Shown here piece by piece: positions 28,764-36,786 of a stretch of 64,000 nucleotides of DNA. The DNA comes from CAWJMD01 sp963845675. GTDB taxonomy: Bacteria; Actinomycetota; Actinomycetes; Actinomycetales; CAWJMD01. The notes beneath the pieces were generated by a model, which was not told where the DNA came from, ran no database searches, and saw nothing but the letters and a program-made list of their open reading frames with translations. How positions within the stretch are numbered: the stretch's first letter is position 1; every line of letters starts with the position of its first letter. The translations under genes were made by a program, and so were the position numbers. The stretch lies in the NCBI GenBank assembly GCA_963845675.1, contig CAWJSX010000001.1:1612001-1676000 (forward strand), written 5' to 3'.

Positions 28764-28796
28764 GGACGTGCCCGGGCCCTGCGCCCGGGCACGTCT
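28764..28796 (+). terminator. Hairpin terminator after the second beta-helix gene
   Basis: GACGTGCCCGGGC, loop CCTGC, GCCCGGGCACGTC: a 13-bp perfect stem closed by a further G-T pair. It shares its core arms with the hairpin at 26673-26711, so the terminator was probably duplicated with the gene. Confidence 0.7.
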
Positions 28797-28845
28797 GCGC
28801 TCCCCCGGAGCGTCCTCGCCGACGCCCGATGTCCAGGACGGCCGT

Positions 28846-28851
28846 TAGCCT
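28846..28851 (+). promoter_or_regulatory. Candidate -10 element for the third beta-helix gene
   Basis: TAGCCT (TANNNT) in CCGTTAGCCTGG, 26 bp before the ATG at 28878 and preceded by the terminator hairpin. No clear -35. The same hexamer occurs upstream of the fkbM-like gene. Confidence 0.3.
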
Positions 28852-28877
28852 GGTGCGAGGAGACGTGAGGAGGCGGC

Positions 28878-29942
28878 ATGCAGGAGCAGAGCGGGAGCGT
28901 CCGCGCCAGGGACCGCGTGCGCAGGTACCGCGTGCGGATCGGCCTGGCCGTGCTCGTCGCTGTCGCCGTCGTCGCCGTCCTGGTCCGGCCCGCCACGACG
29001 GACGAGGGCCGCGTGTCTCTCGCGGAGCGGGTCGTCGCCGCCGCGGAGCGTGTCCTCCCGGTGACCGCGTCCCCGACCACCGAGGCCACCGAGCCGGACG
29101 TACCCCTCACCGCGACCTCTCCCACCGCCGCCGCACCCACCCCCGGCGGACAGGGCGAAGGAACCGGGTCCGGGTCGAGCGGGTCCGGCGGGTCGTCCTC
29201 GTCGCCGCGGACCTCCGGGTTCCCGAACGCCTCGAACACCGGCGTCCCGGCTGGCGTGACGCTCCGTCCGTCGGGGTCGGTCACGGTCACGGCCAACGGG
29301 GCGGTCATCGACAGCCTGGACGTGTCCGGGAGCATCCGGGTCGAGGCCAGCGACGTCGTCATCAAGAACACGCGCATCCGCAACCCAGGCGGCCAGGCCA
29401 TCACCGTGAACCCGTCGACGAAGGGCCTCCTCGTGCAGGACGTCGAGATCGACGGGACCGGCAACACGGACGGCTCCTCGGCCGTCGGGGACTCGAACTA
29501 CACGTTGCGCCGCGTGGACATCCACCACTTCGGTGAAGGACCGCGCGCCAACGGCAACGTCGTGATCGAGGACAGCTACATGCACGACTTCCTTGACTTC
29601 ATCGCCCAGGGCGCCCACCAGGACGTGATCCAGTCCACCGGGGGCAGCAACCAGGTGATCCGCGGAAACACGCTGCTGATGAACGTCGACGGGGGCAACG
29701 CGGTGCTCATGCTCGGCACCGACTACGGCTCGAACCTCACGTTCGACAACAACCTCGTGGCCGGCGGCGGGTACGCCCTCTACGGCGGAGACTCCAACGG
29801 CTGGAGCGGTGTCTCGTTCACCAACAACCGGATCAGCACGATGTACTTCCCCAACGGCGGCTTCCACGGCCCCTTCCTGTACACGGAGAACGCCACCGTC
29901 TCGGGCAACGTCTGGCACGAGAGCGGGAAGCCCGTCGGCTAG
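28878..29942 (+). CDS. Membrane-anchored parallel beta-helix protein
   Basis: A 354-residue paralogue of the two upstream genes but without malectin-like domains and with an intact frame. Residues 21-39 form a signal anchor (IGLAVLVAVAVVAVLV). A Ser/Gly/Thr-rich linker of about 70 residues follows, then the beta-helix from NASNTGVPAGVTLRPSGSVT through VDIHHFGEGPRA, QGAHQDVIQSTGGSNQ and NNLVAGGGYALYGGDSNGW. It is more diverged in nucleotide sequence than the first pair. GAGGAGGCGGC upstream of the ATG is a good ribosome binding site. The stop overlaps the stop of the convergent glycosyltransferase (CTAG at 29939-29942). Catalytic activity is not established. Confidence 0.8.
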   Translation: MQEQSGSVRARDRVRRYRVRIGLAVLVAVAVVAVLVRPATTDEGRVSLAERVVAAAERVLPVTASPTTEATEPDVPLTATSPTAAAPTPGGQGEGTGSGSSGSGGSSSSPRTSGFPNASNTGVPAGVTLRPSGSVTVTANGAVIDSLDVSGSIRVEASDVVIKNTRIRNPGGQAITVNPSTKGLLVQDVEIDGTGNTDGSSAVGDSNYTLRRVDIHHFGEGPRANGNVVIEDSYMHDFLDFIAQGAHQDVIQSTGGSNQVIRGNTLLMNVDGGNAVLMLGTDYGSNLTFDNNLVAGGGYALYGGDSNGWSGVSFTNNRISTMYFPNGGFHGPFLYTENATVSGNVWHESGKPVG

Positions 29943-31116
29943 GGCCGCACCTCTCCCACCGGACGACGCGTGCTCTCGCCGTAGGCCTCGAGCAGACGCC
30001 GGCCGGCTGCCGCCCACGTGAGACCGGGGGCGGTCGTCAAGGCGTTGCCCCGTAGTCGCTCCAGCTCGCTCCTGTCGTCCTGCAGGCGGGTCAGGTGCGC
30101 CGTCAGGGCTGCGACGTCACCCACCGCGTGGACCAGCGCGTTCTCGCTGTGCCGGCAGACGTCGGTGCAGGCTTCGGACACCAAGGGCACGCAGCCGGAC
30201 CCCATGGCCTCGACGCACACCAGCCCGAACCCCTCCTCCACGCTCGGCAGCACCATCACGTCCGCGTGACGCATGAGCTCGGGTACGTCGTCGCGGTGGC
30301 CGAGCAGCTGCACGCTGGGATGGGCCAGCCGGTCGCGCAGCACCTCCGCGTACTCGGGCATCACGTCGCCGGCGACGAGGAAGCGTCCGGTCTCAGCACC
30401 GGGGCGTGGCGAGCCACGCGTCCAGGGCGATGTGCAGTCCCTTGCGGACGGCGGCGTAGCCCGACGAACACCGCGGTGAACGGCCGCTCCGGATCCCGTT
30501 GCGGCACAGGCCAGAACCGCTCGTGGTCGAAGCCATAGGTGTGGCTGACCAGCTTCTCGGCAGGGATGCCCTGGTCGAGGAAGGTCCGCCGCACGAACGC
30601 CGAGGGGCAGAGCAGGTGGTCCGCGAGGTCGTACTCCTCCTCCTCGACCTTCAGCACGCGACCGTCGTAGGCGTGCTCCGCCCCACGGGGGAGTCGCATC
30701 CCCAGCTTCCGGCTCTCGGCGGCCACCGCCTCGTAGGCGAAACGCGTGTGGGCGTTGGGGCGCTCGAGGAAGGTCGGGATGCCGAGCTCACGCGCCGCCA
30801 CGAGGGTCCGCCGCGCTCCGAGCGGCCACGTGTGCACGACGTCGATCTCCCCCGCGAGGGCCGGCAGCGCTCGGGCGACCGCGAGGTCGTGCAAGGCGCA
30901 AGCGCGGCGCATACCGACTGCGCGGTACGGCAGCCGGACACGACCGCGTGCCAGCGTCGTCCGCAGGCGGACGCCTTCCGGGACGGGACGTTCGACCGCC
31001 CCGGACATGACCGTGACCGTCGCACCGGCCTCGTGGAGGCCGCGCACCTGTTGCCACGCCGTGTAGCAGACGCGGCCGGCCCCGAGCTTCTGCGGAAAGC
31101 TGTAGAGGACCCTGAT
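29939..31116 (-). CDS. Glycosyltransferase family 4 (frame-interrupted; possible ATC start)
   Basis: GT-B retaining glycosyltransferase. N-terminal RVLYSFPQKLGAGRVCYTAW is the first strand and loop; VVHTWPLGARRTLVAARELG and IPTFLERPNAHTRF follow; KLVSHTYGFDHERFWPVP starts the C-terminal domain; then ELMRHADVMVLPSVEEGFGL and VCVEAMGSGCVPLVSE give the E-x7-E motif. Frame breaks lie near 30405 and 30462. An in-frame TAG lies 24 bases before the first conserved residue, and the only codon well placed after GGGGAGGAGG is ATC at 31116-31114. The start is therefore either a non-standard ATC or an error in an ATG. It is divergent from the next gene. Confidence 0.78.
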
Positions 31117-31291
31117 GCCTGCTGCCCTCCTCCCCTACCGCTCGGTGTCCTCGTGACTCTAGCCACGAGGGGTCGGACGCACCGGTGCCTTGGTGGATTG
31201 CCGAGGATGGCCCACAGGCGCCTGTCCGGAGCGTTACCGTCGGTCTGCGTCGGCGTCCGCAGGCGCACGCGGGCGAGGCAGGGGGGACGGC

Positions 31292-32500
31292 GTGCGGTCG
31301 ACCTGGGGTCCGGTGGCGACCGGCGGGGCCGCCACGACGCAGGGCAACTGGGACGGCCTGGTGGTCTTCTTCGCCGGAACGGCCTGGGACGGCAACAAGT
31401 TCCCCGACCAGCACATCGCTGAGCGCCTTTCGAGGTGGGCCCCGGTCCTGTACGTCGACCCACCCCTGTCCGTCATCCGGAGCCGGCACGCGGACGGGTC
31501 ACGGGCACCCCGTCCCCGGCTCGAACGGCTGTCGGACTCGATGCTGCGTCTCGTTCCCGTCGTGCCGCCCGCCCCCCTGCGGCCCGGGGTGCGCCTCGTG
31601 TCCTACGCGGTGATGCGCGCGCTCGCGCGGCGCACCGTGAAGATGCTGACGGACGACGTCCAGGCAGTCGTCGTGGCGTCCCTCAGCCCGCTGCTGGACG
31701 CCGTCCCCGCTCGCGTGCGGACCCTGTACGGCACCGACGACTTCGTGGCGGGGGCCGAGCTGATGGGCGTGGGGAGCCGGTGGCTCGTCGCGCGAGAGAG
31801 GAGCCAGCTCGCCCAGGCGGACGTCGTGGTGGCCGTCAGCGACGACCTGGCGGACAGCTGGGGGGCCAAGGGAGCAGACGTGTCCGTGGTGCCCAACGGC
31901 TGCGACGCCGACCTGTTCGCCACCGCCGACGACGGACCCGCACCCGCCGACGTCACGCTCCCGTCCCCCATCGCGGGCTTCGTCGGACACATGTCGGAGC
32001 GGATCGACCTGTCGCTGCTCGAGGGTGTCGCCGACACCGGGCACTCGCTGCTCCTGGTCGGGCCCCGGCAGCACACGTTCGCCCCTGAGCGGCTCCACGC
32101 CCTCCTGCAGCGGCCGAACGTCCAGTGGGTCGGCGCCAAGCCCTTCGAGGAGCTCCCCTCGTACGTGAAGGTCATGGACGTGGGACTGGTCCCCTACGCG
32201 GACACGGCCTTCAACCGCGCCAGCTTCCCCCTCAAGACCCTGGAGTACCTGGCCGCCGGTCGCCCGGTCGTCGCCACAGGCCTCCCCGCGATCCGCTACC
32301 TCGGCACGGACGAGGTGTCCATCGCCGACACCCCCGACGGCTTCGCAGCGGCGGTCTCGAGTGCATCGACGGCTGCGCGCGAAGGGGCGGTGGTGGAGCG
32401 ACGCAAGGAGGTCGCCAGAAGCCACAGCTGGGACCGCCGCGCGGTCGAGTTCGCCCGGCTGATCGGCGTGGACGTGAAGGGCGGGAACCCCATCGGCTGA
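31292..32500 (+). CDS. Glycosyltransferase, TuaH-like GT-B
   Basis: A 402-residue GT-B protein. It has LVVFFAGTAWDGNKFPDQHI, VLYVDPPLSVI, TLYGTDDFVAGAELMGV, VVVAVSDDLADSWGAKG, SVVPNGCDADLF (the PNGxD motif), FVGHMSERIDLSLLEGVADT, and FPLKTLEYLAAGRPVVATGLP with the glutamate typical of nucleotide-sugar binding. The run resembles TuaH and relatives of teichuronic acid synthesis. It also resembles the second half of the GT2-GT4 fusion at 20130. GTG at 31292 follows AGGGGGGACG; the upstream frame is not conserved. It converges on the membrane protein gene with 7 bp between stops. Confidence 0.8.
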   Translation: MRSTWGPVATGGAATTQGNWDGLVVFFAGTAWDGNKFPDQHIAERLSRWAPVLYVDPPLSVIRSRHADGSRAPRPRLERLSDSMLRLVPVVPPAPLRPGVRLVSYAVMRALARRTVKMLTDDVQAVVVASLSPLLDAVPARVRTLYGTDDFVAGAELMGVGSRWLVARERSQLAQADVVVAVSDDLADSWGAKGADVSVVPNGCDADLFATADDGPAPADVTLPSPIAGFVGHMSERIDLSLLEGVADTGHSLLLVGPRQHTFAPERLHALLQRPNVQWVGAKPFEELPSYVKVMDVGLVPYADTAFNRASFPLKTLEYLAAGRPVVATGLPAIRYLGTDEVSIADTPDGFAAAVSSASTAAREGAVVERRKEVARSHSWDRRAVEFARLIGVDVKGGNPIG

Positions 32501-32507
32501 GGCAGGC

Positions 32508-33770
32508 TCAGCCGTCCAGGGCGGCGCACGGGAGCTCGGCGGTCCACCCCGACGGGGCCAGCGGCACCTCGGCGTCGCCGGAGCACCCGTCCACAGCGTC
32601 CCGCACGCCTCCGGACCAGGACGGTCCGCCGTTGCGCACGTCCCCCGAGGGGAAGCCGACGACGACCGCGACCGCCAGCGCTCCGAGGGCTGCCACGCGT
32701 ACGGCCCGCAGCGCGCCGGACGGCAGGGTCGCGCGGTCCAGCACGATGGCGGACGCGGTGACGAGGAGCAGCGCGGGCACCGTTGCGTAGCGCGGCGTCG
32801 CCACACCGCTGAGCGCGACCGGCGCGACGTAGAAGGCGACGGCGTAGATCGCGGCCACGGCGGCGAGCCGGGACCGTGCGGCGTCCTCCGCCCGCGACCG
32901 CCAGGCCACCAGGGCGATGCCTGCGATGACGAGGGCTGCGACGGCCACCGCCACGAGGTAGCGGGCACCGGGACCCGGCGTGCCGACGATCCGGTCGCCG
33001 AGCACCGCCGTCGGCAGGGCGCGGGCAAGCAGCGAGATCACCACGAAGGCAGGGTCGAAACCCTGACCGAGCTCCCGGTCGGTTCCCCCCGCCCGCACCA
33101 CGACCTGGAACAGCAGGCCCAGGGCGAGGCCGACGGGCTGCAGGAGGGCGCGGCGGTCGCCACGCCAGAACGCGATGGCTGCAGGGACTGTCAGCGGCAC
33201 CAGCAGGGCGGTGAGGGGGTCGCTCGCAGCCGTCAGGAAGAGCGTCACTGCACCCACCACGCGGCGTCCCGTGCCGACCGACCCGGTCACCAGCACCCAG
33301 AAGGAGGCGTACATGGCCACCCAGTGGAGGTTCGCGACGTTGAGGGGGACATCGGCGATGCCGACGTACACGGCCAGCACCGGGACGCTCACGGCGAGCC
33401 TCGCGGGGACCGAGGCCAGGTGCACGGCCGAACGGTCGTAGACCAGCGCGCCGGCCGCCGCGGTGACCAGGGCCGCTGCGAGGGAGAAGACGACGGCCGC
33501 CCACGCGACCGGCAACGCGGCAGCGACCTCCGCGAGCAGCCGCGGCACGAGGTGGGCGTAGCCGGCGTAGGAGCGTCCGATCGCCTCGGCCGGTCCGAGC
33601 GCCTCCGCCTGCGCGAGGAAGATGCTGCCGTCCTCGGCCCAGACGACGTCACCCCAGGCCCGCGGCGGCAACCTCAGGAGTCCCACCACGGTGCCGCCCA
33701 CGAGGAACACGGGGACGGCCCACCTCGCCGACCCCCTCGCGCGCTGCGCCGTCCGCCCCCCAGATCCCAT
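32508..33770 (-). CDS. Polytopic membrane protein of unknown function
   Basis: 420 residues with about ten hydrophobic helices. The first extracellular loop contains VVWAEDGSIFLAQA, and later loops contain NVANLHWVAMYAS and RYATVPALLLV. The acidic WAEDG motif near the N-terminus is reminiscent of GT-C glycosyltransferases, in which an acidic residue in the first loop is catalytic, but I do not recognise a specific family. The C-terminal 50 residues are outside the membrane (DVRNGGPSWSGGVRDAVDGC). It is divergent from the polymerase gene, separated by 188 bp with no other feature seen. A role in modifying the polysaccharide is possible but inferred only from position. Confidence 0.6.
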   Translation of the reverse strand: MGSGGRTAQRARGSARWAVPVFLVGGTVVGLLRLPPRAWGDVVWAEDGSIFLAQAEALGPAEAIGRSYAGYAHLVPRLLAEVAAALPVAWAAVVFSLAAALVTAAAGALVYDRSAVHLASVPARLAVSVPVLAVYVGIADVPLNVANLHWVAMYASFWVLVTGSVGTGRRVVGAVTLFLTAASDPLTALLVPLTVPAAIAFWRGDRRALLQPVGLALGLLFQVVVRAGGTDRELGQGFDPAFVVISLLARALPTAVLGDRIVGTPGPGARYLVAVAVAALVIAGIALVAWRSRAEDAARSRLAAVAAIYAVAFYVAPVALSGVATPRYATVPALLLVTASAIVLDRATLPSGALRAVRVAALGALAVAVVVGFPSGDVRNGGPSWSGGVRDAVDGCSGDAEVPLAPSGWTAELPCAALDG

Positions 33771-33958
33771 GTGCCGACCGCTCCTCCACGTCGCCTGGAC
33801 GCACCGTAGAACACGGCTCGTCGCCCCGGGGCGGCTATCGGTGGCTTGCGTGATGCCCGCCGTGGGGCGCCTGCGTCCGTGTCACGATGTGGGAAGGGCC
33901 GGATCGCGGTGTGCGGCAGCCCGTCACCAGCGGTGGCCAGAAGGGTGGGAGGACGGCG

Positions 33959-35404
33959 GTGCAGCAGGTTCATGCCCGGCACGGCCAGTTCACCGTTGCC
34001 CCACTGCCTGGCCCGCACGACGCCCCCGTGCGCCGGACGGGGGCGCTGACCCTGCTGACCGTGTACCTGGTTCTCCTGCTGGGGGTCCCGGCTCAGCTGG
34101 TCTTCGGCCCGCTCGGTGCACTGGGGACGCCGGCGCTCATGCTGGCCTTCCTGCTGCTCGGCTGGTGGGCGAGCTCCTGCCTCGTCCCGGGCGCACGCCC
34201 CGGGGCAGGTTTCCAGCCCGTCCGCATCGCTGTGCTCGTCTACCTCGGCGCCGTGCTCCCGAGCTACGCCATGGCGACGTGGCGCGTCGCCGATCCGCTG
34301 GAGGTCAGCGGCGGGGACCGCAGCCTCCTCACCCTGCTGGCCGCGTGCGGGATCGCCTGCCTCGTGGCCGACGGCATCGCCGACCGCCAGGGCCTCGACG
34401 CGCTGCTCCGCCGCCTCACCTGGCTCGCGGCGGCGGTCGGTGCCGTCGGCATCTTCCAGTTCGTCACCGGCGTCGACATCACCCGCTACTACCTGAGCAT
34501 CCCGGGGCTCAGCGAGAACCAGTCCTTCACGACCATCCAGGACCGGTCCTCCCTGCGTCGCATCTCCGCTACCGCCAGCCACCCCATCGAGTTCGGAGTG
34601 GTGCTCTCGATGGCCCTCCCGCTGGCCCTCCACTACGCCTTCGCTCCCGGCGTCCGCCGGTCGCGCGTCAACTGGGTCCCCGTCGTCCTCATCGGGGCAG
34701 CCATCCCGATGTCGATCTCCCGCTCGGCGACCCTGGCCTGCATCGTGGCCGGCGTCGTCCTCTTCGCAGGCTGGACGGGGCGGCAGCGCACGCGGGCACT
34801 CATCGCGGTGCCCGTCTTCCTCGTGGTCATGCGGCTGCTGATCCCGGGGCTGCTCGGCACGATCAAGAGCCTCTTCACGAACCTGGGCAACGACCCCAGC
34901 ATCCAGGGCCGCACCAACGACTACGCGGAGGTCGCGACGTACGTGCAGCAGTCGCCGTGGTTCGGTCGAGGCGCCGGGACGTTCCTCCCGAGCGCGTACT
35001 TCACGCTCGACAACCAGTACCTCGGGCAGCTGGTGGAGACCGGGGTGGTGGGGCTGCTCGGCCTCTGCGGTCTCTTCGTGGTCGGCTTCCTGACGGCCCG
35101 GGGCGCGAGGCACAGGGCCTCGGACGCCGTCACGCGCGACCTCGGCCAAGCGCTCGCCGCGAGCATCGCGGTACCCGCCGTCACCTTCGCCACGTTCGAC
35201 GGGTTCGGGTTCCCTGTCGTCACCGGGATGACCTTCGTGGTCCTGGGTGCCGCCGGAGCGCTGTGGCGTGTGCAGCTTCGGACGGCGCCCTCCCCGCGTG
35301 GCGGCACAGGGCCCGACCCGGTCGGGACGCTCCCACGCTTGGCCAAACGACCTCGCCCGCCTCTGAGGGAACGTATCCTCGCTGGAGAGAAGCCGACTGA
35401 GTGA
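33959..35404 (+). CDS. O-antigen ligase/Wzy-like polysaccharide polymerase
   Basis: Polytopic protein of about 481 residues, with about 11 helices. The large periplasm-side loop and motif of the Wzy_C/O-antigen ligase family are visible: FTTIQDRSSLRRISATASHP, SISRSATLACIVAGVVL, DPSIQGRTNDYAEV, then SPWFGRGAGTFLPS and DNQYLGQLVETGVVGLLGL. These correspond to the RxxxW/GxGxG-type ligase motif. It probably polymerises or ligates the repeat unit on the outer face of the membrane. GTG at 33959 follows GGGAGGACGG. It is followed 6 bp later by the Wzz-like gene, a usual polymerase/chain-length pairing. Confidence 0.85.
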   Translation: MQQVHARHGQFTVAPLPGPHDAPVRRTGALTLLTVYLVLLLGVPAQLVFGPLGALGTPALMLAFLLLGWWASSCLVPGARPGAGFQPVRIAVLVYLGAVLPSYAMATWRVADPLEVSGGDRSLLTLLAACGIACLVADGIADRQGLDALLRRLTWLAAAVGAVGIFQFVTGVDITRYYLSIPGLSENQSFTTIQDRSSLRRISATASHPIEFGVVLSMALPLALHYAFAPGVRRSRVNWVPVVLIGAAIPMSISRSATLACIVAGVVLFAGWTGRQRTRALIAVPVFLVVMRLLIPGLLGTIKSLFTNLGNDPSIQGRTNDYAEVATYVQQSPWFGRGAGTFLPSAYFTLDNQYLGQLVETGVVGLLGLCGLFVVGFLTARGARHRASDAVTRDLGQALAASIAVPAVTFATFDGFGFPVVTGMTFVVLGAAGALWRVQLRTAPSPRGGTGPDPVGTLPRLAKRPRPPLRERILAGEKPTE

Positions 35405-35410
35405 GGGTTG

Positions 35411-36640
35411 ATGGACGTCCTGTCGTTCCTGCGGGTGCTGGTGAGGCGCTGGTACCTCGTGCTGCCGATCGCTCTCGCCAGCCTGGCTGGCGCGGCCTGG
35501 TTCTGGGATGCTGCGCCGTCGACCTACGAGGCCACCGGCACCCTCCTGCTGAAGAACCCCACCGGTATCACCGACGAGATCGCTCGTGAGAACCCGTACC
35601 TCGGGTACGGCGGGCTGTACGTGCCGGGCAAGGTGGCGACGGACGTGGTGGGGGCCCGGGACTACCGGGAGAGGCTGGCGGAGGTGGGTGTCGAGCCGAC
35701 CTACGAGCTCCTGGTCGACACCACGACGCAGGCGCCGATCATCTTCGTCCGCGTCGAGGGCCCGACCGAGCCCGACGCGGTCGGGTCCGTCGCTGCGGTC
35801 CTGACAGCAGTGCAGTCGGCACTGGAGCAGAGGCAGGCTGAGACCGGCGCACCCGAGGAGTCCTTCGTCACCACCGAGATCCTGACCGCGCCCCCGGACG
35901 CCACGCCGCTCTACAGCAGCAAGCTCCGAGGGGTCGGCGCCATCCTCGCGGTCGGTGCTCTGCTGACCCTGGGTCTCGTCTTCGCGGTCGAGGGGGTGGT
36001 GCGCCGGCGGCGTGCGGCTCGCGATCCCGAGGTGGTCGAGGAGGCGCAGCCCGAGGTCCCATGCAGCCTGTGCGGCGACTGGCTGCCCAGTGACCGGCTG
36101 ATCAGACACCTGCAGATCCAGCACGCTCTGGCGGAACGCAGCTCCACCACGCCTGCCGGGGAGGCGGGTCGGGACGTTGCCGCGACACACCGTGCCGGGC
36201 GTGCGTCTCGTCGGCACCAGCGCCGCAGCGCAGTCCCGGTCGGCGTCGCCGCGACCGCACCGGATTCGCCGTCCACGTCAGCGCGGAAGCCGGAGACCCC
36301 TTCGGGGAGTCCGAGGACGGCGGCAGGGCCGGCCGACGCCGAGAGCAGGGGAACCGATCCCGTGTCCGCCGGGCCTCAGGTGGGCGAGGACGCCGAGGAC
36401 AGCGTGGAAGCTCCGTCGGGCTCGGCCGTGCCGCGTACTCCACGACAGGGACGGGCGGCCAGGCAGCAGCCGGGGGCCCGGGCCGCAGGCGACGACACGG
36501 AGGCCGATGGAAGCCCGGGTGGCTCGAACGGCGCGAGGCACCCCGATCCCGGTACCCCGGACGCCGACCCCGGGCCAGACCTCGGGTCCGACACCGAACC
36601 GAGGGGTCGCCGTGCGGTGGCGGCGAAGTTTGGACCATAG
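35411..36640 (+). CDS. Wzz-like chain-length protein with a C2H2-like zinc-finger motif
   Basis: About 409 residues. Residues 1-35 contain RVLVRRWYLVLPIALASLAG, the N-terminal helix of Wzz/Wzc-type co-polymerases. A beta-rich extracellular part follows (YEATGTLLLKNP, DVVGARDYRERLAEVGVEPT, YELLVDTTTQAPIIFVRVEG). A second helix lies at about 180-200 (VGAILAVGALLTLGLVFAVE). After a basic stretch, the cytosolic side has PCSLCGDWLPSDRLIRHLQI and QH, a C-x2-C-x11-H-x4-H pattern. The last 170 residues are disordered, rich in Pro/Ser/Gly/Asp. A usual Wzc kinase domain is absent. ATG at 35411 is used; TTG at 35408 is also possible. Confidence 0.75.
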   Translation: MDVLSFLRVLVRRWYLVLPIALASLAGAAWFWDAAPSTYEATGTLLLKNPTGITDEIARENPYLGYGGLYVPGKVATDVVGARDYRERLAEVGVEPTYELLVDTTTQAPIIFVRVEGPTEPDAVGSVAAVLTAVQSALEQRQAETGAPEESFVTTEILTAPPDATPLYSSKLRGVGAILAVGALLTLGLVFAVEGVVRRRRAARDPEVVEEAQPEVPCSLCGDWLPSDRLIRHLQIQHALAERSSTTPAGEAGRDVAATHRAGRASRRHQRRSAVPVGVAATAPDSPSTSARKPETPSGSPRTAAGPADAESRGTDPVSAGPQVGEDAEDSVEAPSGSAVPRTPRQGRAARQQPGARAAGDDTEADGSPGGSNGARHPDPGTPDADPGPDLGSDTEPRGRRAVAAKFGP

Positions 36641-36786
36641 GACGTCCACGGGGGTACGCCCGCCCGGGTGAACTTGTCATCACTGCGTGTCACGACCGGA
36701 CCAGCGGTGCCATCATCGTTGACGGCTCACACAACTGGCGTGGGCTGGACGGACGATGCGCAACGACACGGAGTGAGGCTCGCGCG

